Positions 42,324 to 55,133 of a stretch of DNA of 64,000 bases are shown here, in pieces. The notes beneath the pieces are model-generated. The model made no database searches. It worked only from the letters and a program-made list of their open reading frames with translations, and was not told the origin of the DNA. Both the position numbers and the translations under genes were made by a program. The stretch is from Chionoecetes opilio. Taxonomy: Eukaryota; Arthropoda; Malacostraca; Decapoda; Majidae. The DNA lies in NCBI GenBank assembly GCA_016584305.1, contig JACEEZ010016411.1:96908-160907 (forward strand), written 5' to 3'. Numbering within the stretch: position 1 is the first letter of the stretch; every line of letters starts with the position of its first letter.

Positions 42324-44823
42324 ATCAATCAATCATTTGGGGCATACGCCGGGGGGCGCGTCGCCTCGCCCACCCTACGACGCCACTCCCGGGGGTCACC
42401 ACACGCGAGTTCCCAAGCAGGCTCCTTTCCCATACCAAGCAGCCTCTCGACAAGAAAACATCACTTGCCCCACCACCGAGCCTTGTGAGCGCCCCCTTGG
42501 GCCTCCTCCACGCGGATTGTCCTCTAAAGATACAACCCGATGGGAAGGATCGGATTTTCAGGTGCGTGCCACATGCCCATATAGCTCAAGTTGGCGCTGA
42601 CGACTATGCAGGTAATAGGCCTAAATTCAGTCTCACGGTGCAATCCTCTGATTTGCACGTAATCATCCCATCGATACCCATGATCGTGAAGACACTATTA
42701 CCAAAGGCTTGATTCGTCTCTTCAAGTCACTATTTAGTGTCCATGTCTCACAACATAGAGTAGACAGGGATTCGCAAGTGACTTGAAGATCCGATCTTTG
42801 TCCTCCTGCACATGTACCGACAACGCCAAATACTCCCACTGAGCGAGTCATAACAACGTGGGCTATGCCCATCGCCGTAAGGCTTCTTGACGTGACCCCC
42901 CGTACATTATGGACTGCGCTACCAGGTATGTTAAACTTTCCAAGATCTCAATGTCATCTTCCACACGCATGAACGAGACTGTACTGCTCATCTATAAGTC
43001 TCGAAAACACCTGACGCTTGGTCTTGAGCAGGAGACCTCCAGTCCCCCAAGGCTTTGCCTCCCTCGTCAGCGCCTCGGAGCCCTCACAGGACCTCCAGCG
43101 ACTCAGCAAAGATTACTGCAGCATCCGGCAAAAACAAGAATCAGTGATCTTGGTGTTGCCGACGGAATGCTCACAATTCACTTTGATCTACAACCTTGTC
43201 TCAATACCCAGTCCATCAAGCGTTTAAAAGGATGGGGGCAAGGACCAACCTTGCCTGCACTCCTGTATTCACAGACCCCACACTTCACATCACTCTCAGT
43301 CCCAGAATACAGACCGTTCAAACCAATTCCGTGCAGAATCCCTCAAGTCGCAGAAGATCCCAGAGGTGACTCACTATGGCACTGATTCAACGCCTTCTTG
43401 AGATCAACATAGACTGCAAGCATCCCCTGTCTAACTCACGTCGCGTTTCCACCAGGACACGAAGCGCTAGGATAACGGTCCTTGTTGACTTACCAGCGTG
43501 AACCCAGACTGCCTGAGGTCTCTGATGGTCTCACCATATGACGGGAATTCGTGTCAGCAATAGATGGGCAAGCACCTTTCCGGTTACGCTGGTCAGTGTA
43601 ATACCACGGTATTGTTGCAGTCCTGACGGTCCCCCTTCCCTTTCCAGATGGGACACCCTGCCCCTTTTCCCATCAGGAGGAATGGTACTTGATTGCCACA
43701 CGGCAGTCAGGACAGCATGCACCCGCGGATCATGGCCTCAAACCCCAGTTTTGGGGGGGGGGGGGGGGGAGAGCTCCGCACTGATAATACAAACACTCAC
43801 TGCCTTTGCCCCCTTCAACTTGCTACAGCCTCTCTAGCCTCTCTGACTTCCGGGGGTCAAAAGAGGGTGCGTTTCGTCCAATGGGAGGAATCGGCATCCC
43901 CTTCCTTGTACCCCAGTGGTGTTGAAGCTGCTCATTTGGAGGGTCCACTCGGCGTGAACAACTGCCCAAAGTACTCAGCCAACGAGCCATCTGCCCTCAT
44001 GTCCGACACTATGCGCCATTTGCTGTCGAATAGCACCTCGCCCGAGAAGGGAACTAGGAACGGAGCTTCTTCAGGGCTCGGTAGGCGGGTCGGAGGGTCA
44101 TTCGCGTTCAAAATGACCTCCGACCATCCTCAGCGAGACTCTGACATACCTCTCCTGGGGCTCTCCTCAGGAGGGTTCTATCCGGCGTGGACGAGCCCTG
44201 TGCTGGTCCCCGGTTCCCCACCAAGCCAAGGTCAGTCGTACAGACTCTCCTCGATTTTCCTCCAGCGTCTCCGTAGAGACAAACCACGCCTTGACCTCGG
44301 GCGTTTTCACCCGATACACTCCTTGGCACTCTGTAGAGTTTCACGTTTTTGGAAGGTAATCCCACAGTTCTACATGATCCCTCGAGGCATCGAGCACATC
44401 AAACCGATATGAGACTGCCACGCATACTCATGAGCACATGTCAAGTCCTTCATTTCTCAAGAGGAAACACGTAATGTTACCTCCTGAGATTCTTCTGGGA
44501 CTTGACATGAAGCTTAAGTTAGCAACCACAGCCTGTGATCTTTCCAAATAACTCAGCACTCCGGTAAACCCTGTAGTTCTGGAGGATCTCCAACGACGTT
44601 ACTAACGAGGATGTGGTCGATCTCCTTAGCTACCCCTCCGGCATTACTAGACATGTCCAGCGGTGCAGTCACTCTGGTCTCTGATACCAAGAACCTGCAA
44701 TTCTCAACCTTCTGGACCTTGCAAAGTTCAGAAGCAGAGAACTGTTGGTGTTTCTGGTACCGGAGCCATGGGGACCAACACACAACTCGTAGCCATCTCT
44801 CACAGTGCCAGTAGTAGCATTGA
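42324..44823 (-). pseudogene. Broken non-LTR retrotransposon (endonuclease + RT, 5'-truncated)
   Basis: Minus-strand translation in changing frames follows the order expected of a non-LTR ORF2. A partial endonuclease-exonuclease-phosphatase domain carries NAGGVAKEIDHILVS (EIDH at about 44624-44613). A linker has WAEYFGQLF-like and EVREAVA-like segments. An RT core has YRGITLTSVTGKVLAHLLL (from about 43611), and the C-terminal region has CETWTLNSDLKRRI (from about 42752). The end is EWRRRVGEATRPPAYAPND with a stop near 42345, followed by a short (TTGA)n tail. The catalytic FADD motif, expected near 43119-43135, is destroyed by an indel. At least five frameshifts and stops make it non-functional. 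The GC-rich composition contrasts with the flanking satellite. The 7-bp agctaca at 42317-42323 recurs at 44824-44830, a likely target-site duplication. Clade uncertain; RTE-like tail. The plus-strand open frames across it, including one of 239 residues, are shadows. Confidence 0.88.
43753..43769 (+). repeat. Poly-G run of 17
   Basis: A homopolymer of 17 G lies inside the RT relic, in the segment just upstream of the RT core when read on the minus strand. Family members would not be expected to encode 17 consecutive C there. It is a slippage product or a sequencing artefact. Confidence 0.9.
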
Positions 44824-46070
44824 AGCTACATATATAGAGGAATATACTTCAAATTGTAGAAAACAGCCAGATATAGAGGAATATACTTCAAATTGTAGAA
44901 AACAGCAACTCTTAACCGATAACTAGCTAAAATCATTGCAACACTACATTTTAGGGGTATATAGCAATATGATAAGTAAAACTCCTTATATATATATATA
45001 TACAATAACTCTACAGTTTACAAGAAACTATGAAAAACGCTACAAAATACCATTATATCACAATAAATAACCTCTCACTCTATTTATTTGCTTAATGTAA
45101 TGTAAGGTACTTATAGGTGCAAATTAATCTATAAAAAGGCTTGTATACTTCAATTTGTAGAAAAAAAACTCCATGTCACTGATAGCTAGCTACTGCTGAC
45201 TGTAGCAATCAATGCAAACAACACATTTTGGGGGTTTAAAGCAAAATAATAAGGAAAATTCCTTTTATTTATGATATAACACTACAATTTACAAGAAACT
45301 ATGAAAAACACTTGTAATATGCAATTATATCACAATAAATAGCCTCAAACTCCTTTTTTAAACTTATAGTAGTTTAAAATAGCGTTTTCTAGCGAACACA
45401 ACTATAATACCAAATTTGAATTTCTGTATCAAAAAAAGAGCTGAAAACTGTCAATTTTCGACATTTTTTTGCCTTGCAAAAATACATTAAAATTATTGAA
45501 AAAACCTTGATTTCAAGATTAAAATTGATAATAAGCATTTAAAATACATAGTTATGGCTACAAATTTGGTAAAATGTAGATGAAACAAATATCAGGTATG
45601 CAGTTAAGTAAATATATAAACAGGTAGGAAATATAAGTTATGTAATAATGTAAAGTTATATACAGGTGTAAATTAAACTCTAATAAGGCATATATACTTA
45701 AATTTTCGGAAACAAACTACATAATAAATTTTGTAGTTTGTTTCATCATCAATAACTATCTAATATAATTGAAAAAACAACATTTATGGCACATATAGCA
45801 TTAAAATAAGGAAAACTCCTTATATATATATATATATAATTACACTACATGTTACAAACAACTATGCAAAACGCATTCAAACTACCATTATATCACAAAT
45901 AATAACCTCTTATCAATGAGGTTATGAAAATGCAATTTTACATTAGTATAGGGCCTATAGGCTATAATACTACTATAAGTTAATAAAGAGAGTTTACGTA
46001 ATTTATGTAAAATACATATGTATAGCTACTAATTGTGTAAGATGTTGAAGTAGCATATATCAGATATAAG
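44824..46070 (+). repeat. Diverged A, B and C satellite
   Basis: Resumes at the satellite position interrupted by the retrotransposon (agctaca then tatatagagg). A-like sequence starts near 44942 (acactacattttaggggtat), B-like near 45220, C-like near 45430 and another A-like near 45775. Differences from the left array are consistent, such as aggggtatatagc and aaactccttatat. A 39-bp piece (atatagaggaatatacttc and onward) is directly repeated at 44832 and 44871. Two short TA expansions occur, at about 44987-45002 and 45822-45838. Confidence 0.88.
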
Positions 46071-46735
46071 AACACAAGAACACAAGAAAACAAGGAAGCT
46101 ACAAGAGGCCGCGAGGCCTACATGTGATAGTTCCTGCTACTTAACACTACCTACATACACCTTTCATCCCCATCCATGAACCTATCCAGCCCCCCTTTAA
46201 GGCTCCCCAATGACTCCGCACTAACTAACTACCTGTCTACTGAGTCAATTCCATTCATTCACCACTCTATTTGTGAGCCAGTTTTTCCCTATTTCTTTTT
46301 TAAGTCTACGCTTTTCCAGCTTGAAACCGTTACTACTTGTTCTACCCTGGTAAATAGCCGTAAGAACTTTTCCTACCTCTCCTTTATTAAATTCCTTTAT
46401 CTACTTAAAAACTTATATCAGATCGCTCCTTACTCAAGGTCTCTCGAGTGAGTGTAACTTTAATAGCTTCAATCTCTTCTCATAACTAAAGGTACGCATC
46501 CCTTGAATCATTTTGGTCATCCTTCTCTGCACTGATTCCAACAAGGCTATATCCATCCTGTAATATGGAGACCAAAACTGAATCGCATAGTCTAGGTGAG
46601 GTTTAACTAGAGCCAGATAAAGCTTTAGAATAACTTCCGTACTTCTACTTGTAACACTTCTGGAAGTGAATCCTAACACTCTATTAGCTTTATTTCTAGC
46701 CTCAATACATTGTAATATATATATCGTAAGGTATA
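46071..46735 (-). pseudogene. Non-LTR retrotransposon fragment (RT C-terminal region)
   Basis: Reading the minus strand from about 46735: CIEARNKANRVLGF, then ILKLYLALVKPHLDYAIQFW, SPYYRMDIALLESVQRRMTK and SYEKRLKLLKLHSLERP up to a stop at 46434. Homology continues in a shifted frame with KEFNKGEVGKVL, RTSSNGFKL, WLTNRVVNEWNGID, ESLGSLKGGLDRFMDGDE and an end near 46090. This is the thumb and C-terminal portion of an RT family widespread in arthropods. The catalytic core is absent. The 3' end is followed by a short repeat of the TTCTTGTG kind (46071-46100). The plus-strand open frame at 46176-46451 is a shadow. Flanks are diverged satellite. Confidence 0.82.
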
Positions 46736-47356
46736 GTTTTTTCCTAAATATGAAGTTATGTAATGCAATTTATAGGTGCAAAATCGACTATAATTACCCG
46801 TATATTGTTTAATTTGTAGAAAAAAGCAACATTTCACCGATAACTAGCTAAAAGTATTGAAAACACTACATATTATAAAAATTTAGCATATTGGAAAACT
46901 CATTGTATATATGAAATAACATTTCAGGTAACAATAAACTATAAAACACGCCTACAATATACCGTTATGTTACAATAAATAACCTCAAACTCTCTGTATT
47001 AACGGATGGTATATTATATCATTTATTTACAAAAAAAAAAAAAAAAAAATTAAGAATTTCTCTTAACAAAAATAGAGCTCAAAACTGTCAGTTTCCAACG
47101 TTTTGTAGCCTTTGAGAGATACATTAAAAAATAATAAAAACTTATTTTTATAAACTAAAAGCTAGTAAATAGATGTGTACAAATATAAGTATACAAAACA
47201 AAAACATATTTTTTTGCTACAAATTTTGTGAAATGTAGATGTAGCAGTTATCAGTTATGTAGTTATAGAAAACTATATATAGGTGCAAATTAAACTATAA
47301 AAAAGCGTGTATACTTCAATTTAAAGAAAAAAATTACAGTTCATCGATAACTAGCT
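46736..47356 (+). repeat. Diverged satellite between two retrotransposon fragments
   Basis: Satellite landmarks survive: caccgataactagctaaaa at about 46836, gaaaacactacatattata at about 46859 and ataccgttatgttacaata at about 46960, then C-like sequence with actgtcagtttccaacg near 47084. It includes 19 A in a row at 47031-47049. No gene is visible. Confidence 0.8.
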
Positions 47357-48290
47357 ATTATTATTTTTTTATTTTTTTTACATCACAAAGGACTGGCCAA
47401 GGGCACAACAAAGGGCACAACTCAAAGCCTGCTTAGTTGCCAGTCCCTATAAAGAAGACAGTAGGATAATAAAAATAATGAGGGGTGTGCCAATTAAGTT
47501 CGGGAGATGACTTGCTACTCTTCTCTTGAAAATATTTAAGTAGTAGGAGAGTGGAAAAATAGAAACAAGAAGAGAGTTCCAGTGTTTACCAGTGAAAGGG
47601 ATGAAAGAGTAAAGATACTGATTAACTCTTGCATTATGAAGATGGACAGAAAAGGGGTGATATTGAGTAGAACGTCTTGTGATGCGAGGCATGCAGGGGG
47701 AGAGGCATGCGAGGCATGCGGGGGAGGCATGCGAGGCATGCGGGGGAGGCATGCAGTTAGCAAGTTCAGAAGAGCAGTGAGCATGAAAATAACGGTAGAA
47801 GATAGCAAGAGAAGCAACATTCCGGCGGTGATTTAAAGATTGAATACAGTCAGTCAGAGGAGCGGAGTTGAGGAGACGAAAAGCTTTTGACTCAACCCTG
47901 TTTAGGAGAGCTGTATGAGTGGATCCTCCCCAAACATGTGAGACATACTCCATACATGGGCGATAAGGCAACAGGTACAGAGCAAGCAACTGGGAGGGAG
48001 AAAAAAAGGGCGCAGACGTCACAGGACACCTAACTTCTTAGAAGCTGTTCTAGCAAGATATGAGATGTGAGATTTCCAGTTCAGATTTTTAGTAAAGGAT
48101 AGTCCTAGACTGTTCATTGTAGAAGAAGGAGATAGTTGAGTGTCATTGAAGAAGAGGAGATAGTTATCTGGTAGGTTTTGTCGAGTAGATAGGTGAAGAA
48201 ATTGGGTTTTTGAGGCATTGAACAAAACAAGGTTTGCTTTGCCCCAATCAGAAATTATAGAAAGATCAGAATTTAGGCGCTCGGTGGCAT
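47357..48290 (-). pseudogene. Jockey-like non-LTR retrotransposon, 3' fragment
   Basis: Minus-strand translation starts at 48288 with ATERLNSDLSIISDWGKANLV and FNASKTQFLHLSTRQNLPD and continues to KKLGVL. An in-frame TGA and a one-base shift at a T run (about 48000-48022) follow. The other frame then gives FFSPSQLLALY, EYVSHVWGGSTHTALLNRVE, NHRRNVASLAIFYRYFHAHC, FIPFTGKHWNSLL and FKRRVASHLPN, with a stop at 47447. This matches the post-catalytic RT and C-terminal region of jockey-type elements in crustaceans. The RT active site lies upstream and is missing. The 3' tail is an A-rich TAA-like stretch at 47357-47380. A repeated gcatgc motif (about 47687-47755) inserts extra Pro/Ala/Cys/His residues. 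The left piece ends exactly where segmental copy 2 begins (48291). Confidence 0.87.
47687..47757. repeat. GCATGC-containing minisatellite inside the jockey relic
   Basis: Units of gaggcatgc and gggggaggcatgcgaggcat recur about five times. The hexamer gcatgc is its own reverse complement, so the tract is rich in small palindromes. The expansion is absent from what I know of related elements and expands a Pro/His-rich linker. Confidence 0.8.
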
Positions 48291-50827
48291 CTATTTGTTA
48301 GCTTAGTGTAATGTAAGCTACTAATAGGTGCAAATTATTCTAAAAAAAGGATTGTATACTTCAAATTGTAGGAAAACAGCTATATATCACCGATAACTAG
48401 CTAAAATCATTGAGAAAAAACATATTTTGAGGGTATAAAGCATTATCATAAGTTAAATTCCTTCTATTTATAATATAACACTACAATATACAAGAAACTA
48501 TGAAAAACACGTGTGATATACAATTGTATCACAATGTAGAGTCTCAAACTCCTATTATAAGCTTACAGTAGTTTAAAATAGCATTTTCTAACAAAAACAA
48601 CTATAATACCACATTTTGAATTTCTCTATCAAATAAAGTGCTGAATAATGTCAATTTTCGACATTTTTTAGCCCTTCAAAAATATATTAAAACACTTGAA
48701 AAAACGTTGTTTTTAAGATTAAAATTGATACCTAAATTTCATTAAAAACACATATTTTAAGTTCATAATATTGTAAAATATAGTTGTGTAAAAGTGCTTA
48801 ATAATGTCAAATTTCGACATTTTTTAGCCTTTCAAAAATACATTAAAATACTTGAAAAAACGTTGTTTTTAAGATTAAAATTGATACCTAGATTTCATAA
48901 AAAATACATAACTTTAGCTATTAATTTTGTATAATATAGTTGTAGCAAATATCAAAAGCTATTTAGCTACAGATATAAAGAAATACACTTCAATTTGTAG
49001 AAGAAAAAAAACTCTTCACTAGAAAACTTGCTAAAATCATTGAAAACACTACATTTTATGGGTTAATAGCAATATGATAAGTAAAACTACTTGTATATGT
49101 ACAATAACGCTACAGTTTACAAGAATCTATGAAAAACGCCTGCAATATACCGTTATATCACAATAAATAACCTCTTACTCTTCAATTTATTAGCTTAATG
49201 TAATGTAAGCTACTTTTATTTGCAAATTATTCTAAAAAAAGGATTGTATACTTCAATTTATAGGAAAACAGCTATATATCACCAATAACTAGTTAAAATC
49301 ATTGAAAAAAACACATTTTGAGGGTATAAAGCATTATCATTAGTTAAATTCCTTCTATTTATTATATAACACTACAATATACAAGAAACTATGAAAAACA
49401 CGTGTAATATACAATTTTATCACAATATAGAGTCTCAAACTCCTATTATAAGCTTACAGTAGTTTAAAATAGCATTTTCTAACGAAAACAATGCAATAGC
49501 ACTACAGTTTACAACAAACTATGGAAAACGCTACAATATAACATTATATCACAATAAATAACCTCTCACTCTATATATTAGATTAATGTAATGTGAGGTA
49601 CTTATAGGTGCAAATTTATCTAAAAAAAGGCCTGTATACTTCAATTTGTAGAAAAATGCTACATGTCACTGATAACTAGCTAAAATCATTGAAAACAACA
49701 CATTTTAGGGGTATAAAGCATTATAATAAGTAAATTTCCTTTTATTTATGATGAAACACTATAATGTACAAGAAACTATGAAAAACACTTGTAATATGCA
49801 ATTATATCACAATAAATGTCCTCAAACTCCTTTCTTAAGCTTACAGTAGTTTAAAATTGCGTTTTGTAACGAAAACAACTATAATACCAAATTTTTGTTG
49901 CTGTATCAAAAAAAGGGCTAACAACTGTGTATTATCGACATTTTTTTGCCCTTCAAATTTTTTTTTGTAAAATGTAGCTGTAACAAATATCAAAAGCTAT
50001 TTACCTACAGATATAGAGGAATATACTTCAATTTGTAGATAAAAAAACTTAACCGAAAACTAGCTAAAATAATTGAAAACACTACATTTTATGGGTATAT
50101 AGCAATATGATAAGTAAAACTCCTTATATATATACAATAACACTACAGTTTACAAGAAATTATGAAAAACGCTGCAATATGCCGTTATATCACAATAAAT
50201 AACCTCTCGCTCTATTTATTTGCTTAAGGTAATGTAAGGTACTTAAAGGTGCAAATTAATCTAAAATAAGCCTTGTATACTTCAATTTGTAGAAAAAAAG
50301 CTACATGTCACCGTTAACTAGCTAAAATCATTGAAAACAACACATTTTAGGGGTATAAAGCATTTTATTAAGAAAACTTCCTTTCATTTATGATATAACA
50401 CCATAATTTACAAGAAACTATGAAAAACACTTGAAATATGCAATTATATCACAAAAAATATCCTCAAACTCCTTTCTTAAGCTTACAGTAGTTTAAAATT
50501 GCATTTTGTAACGAAAACAACTATAATACCAAATTTGAGTTTTGTATCAAAAAAAGGGCTAAAAACTGTCAATTATCGAAATTTTTTGCCTTTCAAAAAT
50601 ACATTAAAGCACTTGAAAGAATGTTGGTTTCAAGATTAAAATTCATAAGTAAAAAGCATTTCAAATACAGAGTTTTGGCTACAAATTTTGTTAATGTAGA
50701 TGAAACAAATATCAGTTATGCACTTAAGTAAAGCTATAAACAGGTAGGAAATAAGAGTTATAATAAGAGCTAATATCATTGAAAAAACAACATTTATGGG
50801 ACATATGGCATTAAAATAAGGAAAACT

Positions 50828-51064
<237 letters not shown>

Positions 51065-51194
51065 CTTGACATTTCAGGGTGACAAAGACACTCGTCATTC
51101 TTGGGGTTGTTTATGCGCAATGTTTCGCCAAAGACACTTGGCATCATCACAACCCCAAGAATTACGAGTGTCTTTGTCACCCTGAAATGTCAAG
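51065..51194. mobile_element. 130-bp foldback (inverted-repeat) element, clean copy
   Basis: The left arm 51065-51110 starts cttgacatttcagggtgaca. The right arm 51149-51194 ends tgtcaccctgaaatgtcaag. The two 46-bp arms are reverse complements with a single mismatch (c at 51096 against the pairing position in aatt). The centre of 38 bp contains gcgcaatgtttcgccaaag. The flanks are at on each side, in a (TA)n context. There is no coding capacity. The size and long terminal inverted repeats fit a MITE-like non-autonomous DNA transposon, but no superfamily can be assigned. Confidence 0.78.
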
Positions 51195-51223
51195 ATGTAT
51201 TACCAACTAAGTAAATCAACTAA

Positions 51224-52027
<804 letters not shown>

Positions 52028-52427
52028 TGGGATACTAGCCGCAAAGCCGCCCCCCGGGCGGCCTTTTTGGCTAGCTCCTGCGGAGGGCTATTGGTGGGCC
52101 TTCGGCCCACCAAACACAGACTCTCCAGATAGCCCCTTCTAACTTTCCTGAAATCATGGATGTAGAAATGTATGTATTAACGCCAACCCATTCACATCAT
52201 AGCCCCTTCTAGCTTTCTTGAGAGCAAAGCCGCCCTCCGGGCAGACTTTTTGGTTAGCTCCTGCGGAGGGCTATTGGTGGGCCTTCGGCCCACCACCTGT
52301 GTTTGGTGGGCCAAAGGCCCACCAAACACAGACTCTCCAGATAGACCCATTACCCAACACCTCGGCCCACCAAACACACACTCTCCAGATAGCCCCTTCT
52401 AACTTTCCTGAAATGTATGTATTCCCC

Positions 52428-52670
52428 CCCCATTCACTCACCCATTACCCATCACCCCCCACCCATTCACTCACCCATTACCCATCACCACACACCCATT
52501 CACTCACCCATTACCCATCACCACACACCCATTCACTCACCCATTACCCATCACCCCCCACCTATTCCCTCACCCATCACCCATTCACTCACCCATCACC
52601 CCACACCCATTACCCATCACCCCACCCATTCATTCACCTATTACCCATCACCCTACATCAAGGTTTCCTC
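52428..52670. repeat. 33-bp minisatellite (cccattcactcacccatta-type)
   Basis: Copies start at about 52431, 52464, 52497 and 52530 with exact 33-bp spacing, then become irregular. Because 33 is a multiple of three, a Pro/His/Ser/Thr-rich frame stays open across it in two plus frames. That is not evidence of coding. The counterpart in copy 1 is around 39166-39400, with indels. Confidence 0.9.
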
Positions 52671-52848
52671 AATTCTCGCAACCCACTTTTTTTTCTTCAG
52701 TTCTCGCTTATAGGCTGCTAAAAAAAAGAAGAAAAAAGTGATCGGATCATCCTATAAATGGGCTTAAAACCTTCCCCTGGTCAACCTGATTCCAAAACTG
52801 TGACATATGATGGGATTCCGCAACAGGGGGCGGCACCTATCGCGGACA

Positions 52849-52864
52849 GACAGACAGACAGACA

Positions 52865-52932
<68 letters not shown>
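52849..52932. repeat. (GACA)n then (CA)n tail
   Basis: A short gacagacagaca run passes into about 66 bp of CA dinucleotides at the right end of the GC-rich insertion, in the position expected for a 3' tail. Confidence 0.93.
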
Positions 52933-52935
<3 letters not shown>

Positions 52936-53514
52936 TCGCTTATATTATTATAGATAAAGGCTTAAAAAAAGTAAAATTCTTTTTATTCATGATATAACGC
53001 TATAATTTCCAAGAAACTATGAAAAACACTTGTAATATGCAATTATATCACAATAAATAGCCTCAAACTCCTTTTTTAAAGCTAGCAGTAGCTTAAAATA
53101 CGTTTTCTAGCGAAAACAACTATAATACCAAATTTGAGTTTCTGAATAAAAAAAAGAGCTGAAAAATGTCAATTCTCGACATTTTTTTGCCTTTCAAAAA
53201 TACATTAAAAAACTTGAAAAAACGTTGATTTCAAGATTTAAATTGATAGGTAAAAAGCATTTAAAATACATAGTTTTGGCTGCAAATTTTGTAAAATATA
53301 GATGAAACAAATATCAGGTATTAAGTAAAGGTATAAACAGGTAGGACATTTCAGTTATGTAATAATGTAAAGCTATATACAGGTGTAAATTAAACTCTAA
53401 TTAGGCATATATACTTAAATTTAAGGAAACAAACTACAATTCATCAATAACTATCTAATATCATTGAAAAAACAATATTTATGGGACATATAGCATTAAA
53501 ATAAGGAAAACTCC

Positions 53515-53806
<292 letters not shown>

Positions 53807-55056
53807 AATTACACTACATGTTACAAACAACTATGAAAAACGTATTCAAACTGCCATTATATCACAAATAATAACGTCAAACTTTCTTTATTTGCTTAGA
53901 GTAATGTAAAATTGCATTTGCGAAGGAAAACAACTATATTTCCCATTTATAATTTCTTTATAAAAAAAATGGGCTGAAAAATTTCCTTTTTCACTACTTT
54001 GCAACCTATGAAATATACATTAAAACACTAAATTAAACATTGCATTTAAGAAAAAAATTGATAATTAAATTTAATGCATAATACATATTTGTAGCTACTA
54101 ATTTTGTAAAATGTAGTTGTAGAAAATATCAAAAGCTATTTAGCTACAGATATAGAGGAACATCCTTCAATTTGTAAAAGAAAAAAAAACTTCACCGATA
54201 ACTAGGTAAAATCATTGAAAACACTACATTTTTGGGGTATATAGCAATATGATAAGTAAAACTCCTCGTATATATATGTACAATAACACTACAGTTTACA
54301 ACAAAATATGAAAAACGCTACAATATACCGTTATATCACAATGAATAACCTCTCACTCTATTTATTAGCTTAATGTAATGTAAGGTACTTATAGGTGCAA
54401 ATTAATCTAAAAATATGCTTGTATACTTCAATTTGTAGAAAAAAGCTACATTTCACTGATAAATAACTTGCTAAAATCATTGAAAAAAAAAAGTTGGGGT
54501 ATTAAGCATTATTATAAGGAAAATACCTTTTATTTATATTATACTATAATTTACAAGAAACTATGAAAAACACTTGTTATTTGCAATTATATCACAATAA
54601 ATATCCTCAAACTCCTTTTTTGAGCTTACAGTAGCTTAAAATAGCGTTTTGTAACAATAACAACTAAAATACCAAATTTGAATTTCTGTATCAAAAAAAA
54701 GGACTGAAAATTGTCAATTTTCAACATTGTTTTGCCTTTCAAAAATACTTGAAAAAACCTGAAAAACGTTGATTTCAAGATTAAATTGATAAGTAAAAAG
54801 AATTTAAAATACATAGTTATGGCTGCAAATTTTGTCAAATGTAGATGAAACAAATATCAGTAATGCAGTAAACAGGTAGGAAATTACAGTTATGTAATTA
54901 TGTAAAGTTATATACAGGTGCAAATTAAACTCTAATAAGGCATATATACATCAATTTAAGGAATCAACTACATATCATCAATAACTATCAATAACTAGCT
55001 AATATCATTGAAAAACAACATTTATGGGACATATAGCATAAAAATAAGGAAATTCT

Positions 55057-55057
<1 letters not shown>
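53807..55057 (+). repeat. Diverged satellite units
   Basis: C-like sequence near 53970, closing motif agctacagatatagaggaac near 54142, A-like start acactacatttttggggtat near 54222, B-like near 54490, C-like near 54700 and another A-like near 55015. The minus-strand frame at 54626-54853 is a repeat translation. Confidence 0.85.

Positions 55058-55133
<76 letters not shown>

Larger units (their letters stand above)
52028..52932. mobile_element. GC-rich hairpin-rich insertion, clean copy
   Basis: Inserted into a B-like monomer: satellite sequence stops at acacatttatggg and resumes after 52933 with cttatattattata. The core holds a repeat seen at 52041 and 52224 (gcaaagccgc...ctcctgcggagggctattgg). 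It also holds perfect hairpins ggtgggccttcggcccacc and ggtgggccaaaggcccacc, and three copies of ctctccagatag (52121, 52333, 52381). A 33-bp minisatellite follows, then a 3' section ending caacagggggcggcacctat, and a (GACA)n/(CA)n tail. The tail and compact repeated structure suggest a retroposed non-autonomous element. I do not recognise the family. Confidence 0.75.

Noticed and set aside
42909..43385. Plus-strand frame of 158 codons
   Set aside because: Antisense shadow of the RT region that contains the broken FADD motif.
43693..44412. Plus-strand frame of 239 codons
   Set aside because: It is antisense to clear endonuclease and RT homology of the minus-strand retrotransposon and has no domain of its own.
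46176..46451. Plus-strand frame of 91 codons
   Set aside because: Antisense to the C-terminal RT fragment, which continues in shifted minus frames through this interval.
47582..47836. Plus-strand frame of 84 codons
   Set aside because: Antisense to the jockey-like C-terminal region and dominated by the GCATGC expansion.
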